In this document: piece by piece, positions 51,136 to 59,701 of the stretch
Position numbering within the stretch: the stretch's first letter is position 1
How the letters are laid out: every line of letters begins with the position of its first letter
Assembly: GCF_031932625.1 (NCBI RefSeq)
Contig: NZ_JAVSCK010000004.1
Coordinates: forward strand, 62,001-126,000
Source: Hwangdonia seohaensis
GTDB taxonomy: Bacteria; Bacteroidota; Bacteroidia; Flavobacteriales; Flavobacteriaceae
Direction of reading: 5' to 3'
Length of the DNA stretch: 64,000 nt
Notes under the pieces: model-generated
Database searches by the model: none
The model's input: only the letters and a program-made list of their open reading frames with translations
What the model was told of the DNA's origin: nothing
Program-made: the position numbers and the translations under genes

Positions 51136-52668
51136 TTAATGCTTAAAATGGCGTGTTCCGGTCATTACCATCGCCACGTTATTGGCGTTGCAATAATCAA
51201 TGCTCAATTGGTCTTTTATCGAGCCACCCGGTTGGATTACCGCAGTAATACCCGCATTTTTAGCAATTTCCACACAGTCCGGAAACGGGAAAAAAGCATC
51301 ACTTGCCATTACCGCACCGTTTAAATCAAATTTAAAAGTTCCAGCTTTATGGATAGCTTGCTCTAAAGCATCAACACGACTGGTTTGCCCCGTACCGCTA
51401 GCGCACAATTGTTTGTTTTTGGCTAAAACAATGGTATTCGATTTTGTATGCTTACAAATTTTCGATGCAAATATTAAATCCTCTAATTCGTTGTCCGTTG
51501 GATTCGTGTCTGTAACATTTTTTAAACCTTCAATAGTATCTGTAATGTTGTTTCTGTCTTGTACCAAAACACCGTTTAAACAGCTTCTTACATTGGTTTT
51601 TGGCATCTCCACATCATGAATTTCCAATAAAATCCTGTTCTTCTTGCCTTTTAACAATTCTAAAGCATCGGAAGCAAAAGATGGTGCAATAACCACCTCA
51701 CAGAATAACTTGTGAATCTCCTCAGCCGTAGCCAAATCAATTTCTTTATTGCTAATTAAAACACCGCCAAAAGCCGAAACAGGATCACCAGCCAAAGCAT
51801 CAAGATAAGCTTGGTGTAAGGTGTCGCGTTGCGCCAATCCACAGGCATTGTTGTGCTTTAAAATAGCAAAAGTAGGCGCGTCGTTTTTAAATTCCAGCAT
51901 TAAATTAACCGCGGCATCAACATCTAAAAGATTGTTATAGCTTAGTTCTTTTCCGTGCAGTTTGGTAAACAGTTCGTCAAAATCGCCAAAGAAAAAGCCT
52001 CTTTGGTGTGGGTTTTCCCCATAGCGTAAAACCTTGCCTTTTGGTTCGCTGATTTTTAAAACCGCTTCATCATGGTTTTTGTTGAAGTAATTAAAAATAG
52101 CCGTGTCGTAATGCGATGATACATTAAACGCTTTTCCGGCAAAACGCTTTCTGCTTTCTTCTGAGATACTGCCGTTATTTTCAGAAATCAATTCTAAAAA
52201 TTCCGCATAATCGTCAACAGAAGATACACAAATTACATCGGCAAAATTTTTGGCCGCCGCACGAATTAGCGAAATACCGCCAATATCAATCTTTTCAATA
52301 ATATCCTGCTCGCTGGCGCCAGAAGCAACCGTTTTTTCAAAGGGATATAAATCCACAATCACCACATCGATCTGCGGAATGTTGTATGCTGCCAATTCTG
52401 CCACATCACCTTCATGGTTTTGACGATTCAAAATACCACCAAAAACCTTGGGATGCAATGTTTTTACGCGACCACCAAGAATGGAAGGGTAGGATGTAAC
52501 CTCTTCAACCGGAACCACATCGATGCCTAAATCGTTAATAAATTTTTCGGTTCCACCCGTCGAGTAAATGGTAACGCCTTGTTCGTTTAACTTTTTTACA
52601 ATTGGGGCTAATCCGTCTTTGCTAAAAACAGATATTAATGCGGATTTAATGGTTTTTTCGTTGCTCAT
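51136..52668 (-). CDS. purH: Bifunctional AICAR transformylase/IMP cyclohydrolase
   Basis: Catalyses the last two steps of de novo purine synthesis. The N-terminal MGS-like cyclohydrolase domain reads KSALISVFSKDGLAPIVKKL, YSTGGTEKFI and LGGRVKTLHPKVFGGIL. The C-terminal transformylase has RYGENPHQRGFFFG, LKHNNACGLA (catalytic KHxNxCG) and FFPFPDCVEIAKNAGITAVIQPGGSIKD. Length 510 is usual. Its own -7 element (reverse-strand TACTTTTG) lies at 52760-52767. Confidence 0.96.
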   Translation of the reverse strand: MSNEKTIKSALISVFSKDGLAPIVKKLNEQGVTIYSTGGTEKFINDLGIDVVPVEEVTSYPSILGGRVKTLHPKVFGGILNRQNHEGDVAELAAYNIPQIDVVIVDLYPFEKTVASGASEQDIIEKIDIGGISLIRAAAKNFADVICVSSVDDYAEFLELISENNGSISEESRKRFAGKAFNVSSHYDTAIFNYFNKNHDEAVLKISEPKGKVLRYGENPHQRGFFFGDFDELFTKLHGKELSYNNLLDVDAAVNLMLEFKNDAPTFAILKHNNACGLAQRDTLHQAYLDALAGDPVSAFGGVLISNKEIDLATAEEIHKLFCEVVIAPSFASDALELLKGKKNRILLEIHDVEMPKTNVRSCLNGVLVQDRNNITDTIEGLKNVTDTNPTDNELEDLIFASKICKHTKSNTIVLAKNKQLCASGTGQTSRVDALEQAIHKAGTFKFDLNGAVMASDAFFPFPDCVEIAKNAGITAVIQPGGSIKDQLSIDYCNANNVAMVMTGTRHFKH

Positions 52669-52759
52669 GTTAGTGTGTTGTGTTTGATTTCCATATTCAT
52701 GGGAATGACAGTATTATGGTTTTTCAATGTGATGCATTGAATGTGCTGTTTTAAAAATG

Positions 52760-52767
52760 CAAAAGTA
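52760..52767 (-). promoter_or_regulatory. -7 element of purH
   Basis: Reverse-strand TACTTTTG fits TAnnTTTG, giving a leader of about 85 bases. Confidence 0.45.
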
Positions 52768-52926
52768 GTTATTTCAACTAAAAAAAGGGGCTACTTGAAA
52801 TTAAAAAAGAACAGCTTTTTTCAACGAAACAAAGAAGTTGTTAACATTAAGAGTTCAAAGTTCTAAGTTTAAAATTCAAAGTTGCTATAGGTAGAAATAT
52901 TAAACCCAGAATTTTGAACTTTAAAC

Positions 52927-53382
52927 CTAGAGTAGCTGTGCTACTTGAGTACAAACAAACTCCAAAAAGCGTTCGTCTGCTTCGGTAAACGGATCTGCTG
53001 TGTTGGAGTCGATGTCTATCTGTCCGATGTTTTTGCCGTTTACAAAAATGGGCACCACAATTTCAGCCTTTACGGTAATACTGCACGCAATATAATTATC
53101 TTGGGCGGCCACGTCGGGCACCACAAAATTTTGGTTGCTTAGGGCAACTTGACCGCAAATCCCTTTCCCGAACGGAATCACGGTATGGTCGGTTGGTTCG
53201 CCAACATAAGGTCCCAAATGCAATTCTTTTTTATCGCTATCTGCAAAATAAAAACCTACCCAATTGTAATAATCGATGTGGCGTTCCAATAACTGGCAAA
53301 TCGATAATAAACGTTCGTCGGTAGTTTTATTGGTTTCGGAAATTATGGTTTCAACCTGCGGTTTTAGAGTTTCAAAATTCAT
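52927..53382 (-). CDS. GAF-domain protein, fRMsr-like
   Basis: A 151-residue single GAF domain closely resembling free methionine-R-sulphoxide reductase (fRMsr/MsrC): WVGFYFADSDKKELHLGPYVGEP, FGKGICGQVA, and NYIACSITVKAEIVVPIFVNGKNIGQIDIDS. Two of three redox Cys known from E. coli are present, C76 and the catalytic C100; the third position is H66. Reduction could use the C100-C76 pair. Cytosolic, single gene. Confidence 0.87.
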   Translation of the reverse strand: MNFETLKPQVETIISETNKTTDERLLSICQLLERHIDYYNWVGFYFADSDKKELHLGPYVGEPTDHTVIPFGKGICGQVALSNQNFVVPDVAAQDNYIACSITVKAEIVVPIFVNGKNIGQIDIDSNTADPFTEADERFLEFVCTQVAQLL

Positions 53383-53477
53383 AAATAAAAAACTTTTGGT
53401 AAAAGTATTTAAAAAGGTGTAAATTCGATATTTAGTTTAGAAAAAAAATAATCACCAAATTAATTAAAATCACTTTT

Positions 53478-54029
53478 TTGCAGGAACTCTTCACGAAATA
53501 CAAATTAGTTATAAAGTTTATACTTACTTTTTTAATGGTATATGTATTGTTTTCCGTGATATATCATTTTTATTTAGAGTTTTCTGAAGGTTGCAAATTC
53601 TACCCGGATTATATAACACATTTGGTAGCCAAACAAACCGAGGATTTGCTAAATGGTTTTGGTTACAATACTCAGGTTTTACCGCATCCCGACGAGCCTT
53701 CGATGAAGGTGATTCTAAACGGCAACTATGTGGCCCGGGTTATTGAAGGGTGCAATGCGGCAAGCGTAATTATCTTGTTTATGTCGTTTGTATTTGCGTT
53801 TTCGGGCAAACTTAAAACCACCTTGTTTTTTATACTTTCGGGCAGTGTTTTAATATATGTCGTTAATTTATTTAGGATTGCCCTTATATGTGTCGCCCTT
53901 TACCATTACCCCGAACATCAAGAATTTTTACACGGGGTGCTGTTTCCGGCAATTATTTACGGCATGGTTTTTTTATTGTGGATTTTTTGGGTGAATCGGT
54001 TTTCAAACTTAAAAAACAAGCATGGGTAA
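53478..54029 (+). CDS. xrtF: Exosortase XrtF
   Basis: A membrane cysteine protease/transpeptidase of the exosortase family. About six membrane helices in 183 residues, with the catalytic triad as Cys92 in VIEGCNAASV, Arg133 in VNLFRIALI and His152 in FLHGVLFP. The short EGCNAAS form is that of the flavobacterial XrtF type. The start is TTG at 53478. It overlaps the associated membrane gene by eight bases. Its substrates are not visible in this window. Confidence 0.93.
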   Translation: MQELFTKYKLVIKFILTFLMVYVLFSVIYHFYLEFSEGCKFYPDYITHLVAKQTEDLLNGFGYNTQVLPHPDEPSMKVILNGNYVARVIEGCNAASVIILFMSFVFAFSGKLKTTLFFILSGSVLIYVVNLFRIALICVALYHYPEHQEFLHGVLFPAIIYGMVFLLWIFWVNRFSNLKNKHG

Positions 54030-54450
54030 GTTGGTAAAATACACATGGCTTTTTGTGGGTTTCGGATTGCTGATTTTAATCCGATGGTTTGAAAACGACT
54101 TGTTTTACGACCCCTATTTGGCATTTTTTAAAAACGATTATTTATATGCGGATAGCCCAAATGTTGATATGTTAAAAGCATCGGCATTCACGGTGCTAAG
54201 GTATGCTCTAAACACACTAATTTCCTTGGCTATTTTGTTTGTTGTTTTTAAAGATAAAGGCGTCGTCAAGTTTTCTGGGTTTATATATGTTGTTGCCTTT
54301 GTTTTACTAATGATAGGCTATCTGTACTTTGTTTTAAACCCAAAACAGGAAACCTATTACATCTTTTTTAATGTGCGTCGGTTTTTAATTCAGCCCATAA
54401 TTTTAATCCTTTTATTGCCAGCGTTTTATTATCACAAACTAAAAAATTAA
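54022..54450 (+). CDS. Exosortase F system-associated protein
   Basis: A 142-residue membrane protein with four hydrophobic segments (WLFVGFGLLILIRWFE, ALNTLISLAILFVVF, FIYVVAFVLLMIGYLYFVL, PIILILLLPAFYYH) and an NVRRFLIQPIILI motif near the end. It is the constant partner of xrtF in Flavobacteriaceae. The eight-base overlap supports coupled translation; its function is unknown, possibly a structural partner. Confidence 0.9.
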   Translation: MGKLVKYTWLFVGFGLLILIRWFENDLFYDPYLAFFKNDYLYADSPNVDMLKASAFTVLRYALNTLISLAILFVVFKDKGVVKFSGFIYVVAFVLLMIGYLYFVLNPKQETYYIFFNVRRFLIQPIILILLLPAFYYHKLKN

Positions 54451-54507
54451 CTGTTAATCATTTTATAAAACAGGGCGAATAATTTTAAGTTTTTGTATTT
54501 TGGCACT

Positions 54508-54909
54508 GTGATAAAACAGATTTTGCATAAAAGCTTTTCCATGCTACTAGCATTTTTAGTGTTGTTTTCAACGGTATCCTTTACTATTGAGAAACACTTT
54601 TGTGGCGATGTTTTAGTTGATGTTGCCATTTTTGTTGAAGCTGAAAAATGCGAAATGGAAGCTTTCGAGATTCAGCAAAAAATGACTTGCTGTAAAGACG
54701 AAATAAAGGTGATTAAAGGGCAAGACCAATTAAATGTGTCTTCGTTTGATGATTTGGAGTTCGAACACCAACAATTTTTAGCATCCTTTGTTTATTCATT
54801 CACCAATCTCTTCAAAACACTTAAAAAAGAGATTGTGCCCCATAAAGATTATGCGCCACCCATTCTGGTCTCAGACATACAGGTGCTTAATGATACTTTC
54901 CTGATTTGA
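54508..54909 (+). CDS. HYC_CC_PP family protein
   Basis: A 133-residue exported protein from GTG 54508 (a TTG at 54493 is also possible). A hydrophobic signal (SMLLAFLVLFSTVSFTIEKHFCGD) is followed by motifs that name the family: HFC (residues near 30), MTCCKDE in the middle, and DYAPPIL near the C-terminus. It lies 114 bases before a TonB-dependent receptor that is followed by an HMA protein. Its Cys/His residues suggest binding of a soft metal such as copper, by inference. Confidence 0.82.
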   Translation: MIKQILHKSFSMLLAFLVLFSTVSFTIEKHFCGDVLVDVAIFVEAEKCEMEAFEIQQKMTCCKDEIKVIKGQDQLNVSSFDDLEFEHQQFLASFVYSFTNLFKTLKKEIVPHKDYAPPILVSDIQVLNDTFLI

Positions 54910-55023
54910 TTTATTATTTTTTGTAATTCCTGCGTGCCATACTGAATTTGTTGAAGTGACGGCAGGAACCTAATCGCACACTACAATTAATAAAACATCA
55001 AAATTTTACAATATTTCTAATAA

Positions 55024-57261
55024 ATGAAACAAATAATATATATACTGTTCATGCTTCCCGTGCTCAGCTTTTCGCAAGACAAAATAAGCGGATTGATTAT
55101 GGAAGCAAACGATAAAAACGAGCCTATAGGATTAGCCGGCGCTAACGTATATTGGCTCGATACCTCGGTTGGTGCGGTAACCGATATAGATGGAAAATTC
55201 ACCATACCTTATAAAAAAGAATACACCAAATTAGTAATAAGTTATGTGGGTTTTAAAACCGACACTATTACCATTAGCAAACCAAAAATGGTGCGTCATT
55301 GGCTGCAGTCTACAGATAATTTAGATGCCGTAACGGTAACCTCCAGAAAACAGGCCACATCAAAATCGTACATGCAAGCCACTAACGTTTTTACGGTAAG
55401 TAGCGACGAACTGCTTAAAGCGGCATGCTGTAATTTGTCTGAGAGTTTTGAAACCAACCCGTCCATCGACGTTAATTTTGCCGATGCCGTTTCGGGTACC
55501 CGACAAATAAAAATGCTGGGTTTAACGAGTCCATATATTTTAATAGCGACCGAAAACATACCATCTATTCGCGGTGCATCGCAAGCCTTTGGAATGAGTT
55601 TTATACCCGGAACTTGGGTGGAGAGCATTCAAATTACCAAAGGTGCCGGAAGTGCCGTTAATGGTTTCGAGAGTATTGCAGGTCAAATAAATGCAGAATT
55701 GGTAAAACCAACAACCGATGCAAAGTTATTTGTAAACGCATACGCCAATGCCAACGGACGCTTGGAATTAAACACCCATTTAAACACGGCCATAAACGAG
55801 AAATGGAGTACAGGCCTCTATTTACACGGAAATCTTAGAGACGCAAAGCACGATAATAATAACGATACCTTTTTGGATATGCCTTTGCAAGAACAGGTTA
55901 ACATCATGAACCGATGGCAATATACCGATACCGAAAAGGGCTTTGTAACCTTTGTAAACCTAAAGTTTTTAAATGATGAAAAACAAACGGGACAAGTCAA
56001 TTTCAATCCTAAAACCGATAAGGGCACAACCAACGCTTGGGGCAGCGAAATTGATACGCGACGTTACGAAGTATCCACAAAATTTGGATATGTAAACCCA
56101 GAATTGCCGTGGCAAAATATTGGGGTGCAAACGGCTTATAGCAACCACAGACAAGAATCGTATTTTGGTTTAAATCAATACGATATTACACATAATAGCT
56201 TGTACGCCAATGCCATTTATAGTTCCATTATTAGCGATTCCAGACATAAAATTAAAACCGGCATCAGCTATACCTACGATCATTACGACGAGTTTGTAAA
56301 TACAAATGATTACGAAAGAACCGAGCGTTCGGTGGGTGCATTTTTCGAGTATAATTTTGACAATCTCGACAAGCTGAACCTAACGGCCGGAATTCGTGTG
56401 GACAACCATAATTTAATGGGCACTTTTATTACGCCTAGATTTCATGCACGATACACGCCTTGGGAAAAATCGGCGTTACGGGCGTCGTTCGGTCGCGGTA
56501 TTCGCAGCGCCAATATTTTTGCCGAAAACCAGAGTATATTTTCAACCTCGCGGTCCATTAATATTTTAAATACCGACGGTGATATTTATGGATTGGACCC
56601 GGAAATTGCTTGGAATTACGGCCTGTCTTTTCTACAAGGATTTAATCTTTTTAACAGAAAAGCCGATATTACTTTAGATTATTACCGCACCGATTTTCAA
56701 AACCAAGTGGTGGTAGATTTTGAAAACCCGCAGGAAGTCAATTTCTATAATTTAGATGGCGATAGTTATGCCAATAGCTTTCAAGTTGAATGGAATTATA
56801 ATGTGTTTGAGCATTTCGATTTACGATTGGCGTACAAATATTACGATGTTAAAACCGACTATAATTCCGGTAAATTATCAAAACCGCTAGTGCCAACCAA
56901 TCGTTTTTTTGCCAATGCCTCTTATGAAACGCACATGCACGAAAATGGTTCGCAGTGGAAATTTGATGCTACCTTTAATTGGTTGGGCGAACAGCGCTTT
57001 TCATCAACCGTGGGTAATCCTGCACCATATCAATTACCTGAAAACACACCAACACTTGGTACGTTAAATGCGCAAATAACCAAAGTATTTTCTTCTAAAT
57101 TTGAAGTATATTTAGGCGGTGAAAACATAACAAACGTAAAACAAGATAATCCCATTTTAGGAGCGAACGATCCTTTTGGTTCAAATTTTGATACAACTTT
57201 TGTGTATGGCCCCATTTTTGGAGCAAGTTATTATGCCGGATTGCGGTTTAAAATAGAATAA
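55024..57261 (+). CDS. TonB-dependent receptor
   Basis: A 745-residue outer-membrane receptor. A signal peptide (residues 1-18) is followed by a CarboxypepD_reg-like domain (about 20-100, ISGLIMEANDKNEPIGLAGANVYWLDTSVGAVTDIDGKF), a plug (LKAACCNLSESFETNPSIDVNFADAVSGTRQIKMLGL, VESIQITKGAGSAVNGFESIAGQINAEL) and a barrel ending in Phe-like YYAGLRFKIE. The CC in the plug entry is typical of the group encoded beside HYC_CC_PP and HMA proteins. Likely substrate: a metal, perhaps copper, from context only. Confidence 0.93.
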   Translation: MKQIIYILFMLPVLSFSQDKISGLIMEANDKNEPIGLAGANVYWLDTSVGAVTDIDGKFTIPYKKEYTKLVISYVGFKTDTITISKPKMVRHWLQSTDNLDAVTVTSRKQATSKSYMQATNVFTVSSDELLKAACCNLSESFETNPSIDVNFADAVSGTRQIKMLGLTSPYILIATENIPSIRGASQAFGMSFIPGTWVESIQITKGAGSAVNGFESIAGQINAELVKPTTDAKLFVNAYANANGRLELNTHLNTAINEKWSTGLYLHGNLRDAKHDNNNDTFLDMPLQEQVNIMNRWQYTDTEKGFVTFVNLKFLNDEKQTGQVNFNPKTDKGTTNAWGSEIDTRRYEVSTKFGYVNPELPWQNIGVQTAYSNHRQESYFGLNQYDITHNSLYANAIYSSIISDSRHKIKTGISYTYDHYDEFVNTNDYERTERSVGAFFEYNFDNLDKLNLTAGIRVDNHNLMGTFITPRFHARYTPWEKSALRASFGRGIRSANIFAENQSIFSTSRSINILNTDGDIYGLDPEIAWNYGLSFLQGFNLFNRKADITLDYYRTDFQNQVVVDFENPQEVNFYNLDGDSYANSFQVEWNYNVFEHFDLRLAYKYYDVKTDYNSGKLSKPLVPTNRFFANASYETHMHENGSQWKFDATFNWLGEQRFSSTVGNPAPYQLPENTPTLGTLNAQITKVFSSKFEVYLGGENITNVKQDNPILGANDPFGSNFDTTFVYGPIFGASYYAGLRFKIE

Positions 57262-57266
57262 TCAGT

Positions 57267-57290
57267 CATTTCCTCGAAGGAGGGAATCTT
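57267..57290. repeat. Short palindromic element
   Basis: ATTTCCTCGAAGGAGGGAAT: related to the element at 30957 (TTCC-CGAAGG-GGAA type). It is followed at 57318 by TGCTGAGCGCAGTCGAAGCA, the hairpin arm seen in repeats R2-R4. Confidence 0.5.
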
Positions 57291-57373
57291 ATAAATGGAA
57301 CTAATATATAAACCTGTCATGCTGAGCGCAGTCGAAGCATCTTATTAAAAAAAACAGATAAATAATAAATGAG

Positions 57374-57393
57374 ATTCCCGTCTTCACGGGAAT
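57374..57393 (+). repeat. Hairpin before the HMA gene
   Basis: ATTCCCGT and ACGGGAAT form a perfect 8-bp stem around CTTC, 15 bases before the ATG at 57409. It may attenuate or insulate the HMA gene from the receptor transcript. Confidence 0.6.
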
Positions 57394-57408
57394 GAAAAAA
57401 ACTTAATT

Positions 57409-57786
57409 ATGAAAAAAATAATGATTTTAGCACTTATGCTAATAGGAGCAACAACCTTTGCACAAAACAAAAACCAAAAAGCCTCCATAGAAGTCGATGG
57501 CGTTTGTATGATGTGTAAAAACCGCATTGAAAAAGCCTGCTTAACCTCAAAGGGTGTAAAGTCTGCCGATTGGAACGTGAAAACCCACGAGTTAAAATTG
57601 ATTTACGATGCCCGTAAAACCGATTTAAAAACCATACAGCAAACCATTGCCGATGTGGGGCACGATACCAAAGAAATAAAAGCATCCGACGAGGCCTATG
57701 CCAAAGTGCACACGTGTTGTAAATACCGCGACGATGAGGTGATTGATGACCATAAAGAAGACGGTGAAGAAAAACCTAAAAATTAG
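57409..57786 (+). CDS. Exported heavy-metal-associated (HMA) domain protein
   Basis: A 125-residue protein: signal peptide (MKKIMILALMLIGATTFAQ), then an HMA fold with metal motif V-C-M-M-C (C33, C36) and C44, the usual VKSADWNVKTHELKLIYD and TIQQTIADVGHDT, and a C-terminal HTCCKY extension with two more Cys. It resembles CopZ-like chaperones but is exported. Together with the upstream receptor and HYC_CC_PP protein it suggests handling of copper or a similar metal in the periplasm. Confidence 0.88.
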   Translation: MKKIMILALMLIGATTFAQNKNQKASIEVDGVCMMCKNRIEKACLTSKGVKSADWNVKTHELKLIYDARKTDLKTIQQTIADVGHDTKEIKASDEAYAKVHTCCKYRDDEVIDDHKEDGEEKPKN

Positions 57787-57800
57787 AAAACGTTATTATC

Positions 57801-57828
57801 AAAACCCAAACAATTTGTTTGGGTTTTT
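57801..57828 (+). terminator. Terminator of the HMA gene
   Basis: AAAACCCAAACA pairs with TGTTTGGGTTTT around ATT, with a following T run. Confidence 0.88.
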
Positions 57829-57949
57829 TGTTTTAGTGCTTTTGGTTTTGTGAGAAAAAAAGGATATTTTCGATAAACTGTGTATATAAACAATTTTAGT
57901 TATAAGTTTATATCAGAAAACGTTTTAGCCAATTAAAACCGAACTCAAA

Positions 57950-58933
57950 ATGATATTTAATCTTAATCAAAAACAACATGAAATTAATCGACGAAAAGGA
58001 TTGAGATTATTTGATATTGGTTGGAAAGAAGAAGATTTTCAAAAGATGATGTATGAAAATTTAGAAGTTCTTCTTCCCGAAGATGAATTACTTCTAATTA
58101 TGCAATCTCACAAATGGCAGGAGGAACCAGACTTAATGGCAATCGATAAGAACGGAGACTTGTACATTTTTGAATTAAAGGCTTGGGAATCTCAAGATGT
58201 CAATTTATTACAAGTAATGAGATACGGACAAATTTATGGTCAATATCAATACGACGACCTAAATGAGTTGTTTTTAAAGCGCTTCCCAAATGAGGTTAGT
58301 TTAATTAGTGCATTAAATTCAAAATTTGATAGTGGTTTAAAAACGAGCAATATAAATACTAAACAAAAATTTATTTTAATAACAAATGGATTAGATTTTA
58401 AAACAAGAGCAGCTATTGAATACTGGGACAAACAAGGAGTGAGTATTTCAAGTTGGGTTTATAAAATTTATAAAGTAAATAAAGAAATCCTTCTTGACTT
58501 TGAAACTTACCGCAAAAATCCTAATCCTTACGAAGATATAGATGAAGGATACTATATTTTCAATACTAACATAAAACATGGATCAGAAGATGAAACGGAT
58601 ATGTTAGAAAACCATAAGGTCGCTGCATATTTTGAGCCTTGGAAGTTTAAAATTGAGCATCTGAATAAAGGAGATAAGGTTTTCTTATACAGTTCAGGTA
58701 CGGGAATAGTGGCAAAAGGGATAGCGACAGATAAAATTAACAAAGGCAGATATCGTGATAATCCCAAATATTCAAACGAAGAATATTCAATGAAATTAAA
58801 TAATTTTAAAATTTTGGAAAATCCAATACCTGCATCTGAAATAAAAAGAATTGCAGGTGTAAACTATGTATTTATGCAAACAATGTTTTCCATAGATAAA
58901 GAAACAGGTGAAAAACTATGGAAGAAAAAATAA
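57950..58933 (+). CDS. PD-(D/E)xK nuclease fused to an EVE/PUA-like domain
   Basis: A 327-residue soluble protein. N-terminal half: restriction-endonuclease-like core with E36, then E59-P60-D61 and, after a beta hairpin, E75-L-K77 (QEEPDLMAID, DLYIFELKAW), as in DUF91/NucS-like nucleases. C-terminal part (about 185-327): EGYYIFNTNIKHG, then KIEHLNKGDKVFLYSSGTGIVAKGIATD, NKGRYRDNP and a final MQTMFSIDKETGEKLW, matching the layout of EVE/PUA-like modified-base readers. Such fusions can act as restriction of modified DNA. No methylase nearby; single gene behind a terminator. Confidence 0.78.
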   Translation: MIFNLNQKQHEINRRKGLRLFDIGWKEEDFQKMMYENLEVLLPEDELLLIMQSHKWQEEPDLMAIDKNGDLYIFELKAWESQDVNLLQVMRYGQIYGQYQYDDLNELFLKRFPNEVSLISALNSKFDSGLKTSNINTKQKFILITNGLDFKTRAAIEYWDKQGVSISSWVYKIYKVNKEILLDFETYRKNPNPYEDIDEGYYIFNTNIKHGSEDETDMLENHKVAAYFEPWKFKIEHLNKGDKVFLYSSGTGIVAKGIATDKINKGRYRDNPKYSNEEYSMKLNNFKILENPIPASEIKRIAGVNYVFMQTMFSIDKETGEKLWKKK

Positions 58934-59239
58934 CTGGCTATAACACGTTATCGTTTAGGTGGGTAAAATACTAAATTCAAAGTTTTCGGCACTTAGCAAA
59001 GTTTATCTCATTCGGACAGATAAGAGCTTTTAAATCAGCCGCAAGAAAAATAAACAGCGTCAAAAAATCTTTACAGAACACTTCAAAATTCAAACACAAA
59101 CCACTGAATTTTAAACAAGTAATTGTCCTTCATTTCAAAATTTAGTATCTTTACTCAGTCAAATCGTTTATTCACTCAATATAACTTTCATGGCAATCTT
59201 TCTTAGGATAGATTTGATGAAAACAAAATATTTATAATT
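58934..59239. other. Intergenic region without a gene
   Basis: 306 bases of AT-rich sequence after the nuclease gene. It opens with ACTGGCTATAACACGTTATCG, containing the short palindrome ATAACACGTTAT. TTAGTATCTTTAC near 59145 is a weak -7-like site for the 59240 gene. Nothing else recognised. Confidence 0.4.
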
Positions 59240-59674
59240 ATGAAAACACAGTTAAAATTCACACAGAAAAAAGCGTATCGCACCTTAGGTTTTGTCGCCA
59301 TTTTTATGATGTCCACATTGGCATTTAATCCAATTTACGGACAAACAAAAAATGCGACTTCAGCCGAAACCCCGCAAAACGAGCGCATCGTTAAAGGCAT
59401 TATCACCAATGATGAAGGGCCTGTAGAGAGCGCAAGTATTACATTAAAAGGTACTAAAGTAGGAACGGTGTCTAACAGCAAAGGCGAATTTACATTTCCG
59501 CAAGCACTAAAAACAGGCGATGTTCTGCTTATCAACTATTTGGGTTACGAAACCATTGCCATAAAAATTAAAGACGATACCTCGTTTATCAGACCGGTAT
59601 TAAGCGAAGATTTAATTGAATTCGTGGGGGCTTTAAATACCAATAAACCTTATAAATCCAAACGCTCAAATTAG
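59240..59674 (+). CDS. CarboxypepD_reg-like domain protein
   Basis: A 144-residue exported protein with a long signal region (KKAYRTLGFVAIFMMSTLAFNPIYGQ) followed by one transthyretin-like CarboxypepD_reg domain (ERIVKGIITNDEGPVESASITLKGTKVGTVSNSKGEFTFPQ, LLINYLGYETIAIKI). This is the N-terminal module of SusC-like receptors, here alone. Probably periplasmic; role unknown. 27 bases before the transglutaminase gene, so likely co-transcribed. Confidence 0.85.
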   Translation: MKTQLKFTQKKAYRTLGFVAIFMMSTLAFNPIYGQTKNATSAETPQNERIVKGIITNDEGPVESASITLKGTKVGTVSNSKGEFTFPQALKTGDVLLINYLGYETIAIKIKDDTSFIRPVLSEDLIEFVGALNTNKPYKSKRSN

Positions 59675-59701
59675 TAATTGCCACTTGATAGCCTTGTTTA
59701 A

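Noticed and set aside
51200..51619. Plus-strand frame of 139 codons inside purH
   Set aside because: Antisense to the conserved transformylase domain; no family features.
58934..58960. ATAACACGTTAT palindrome after the nuclease gene as an integron attC site
   Set aside because: It is too short, without the paired R/L boxes and stem of a real attC, and no integrase or second cassette is present.
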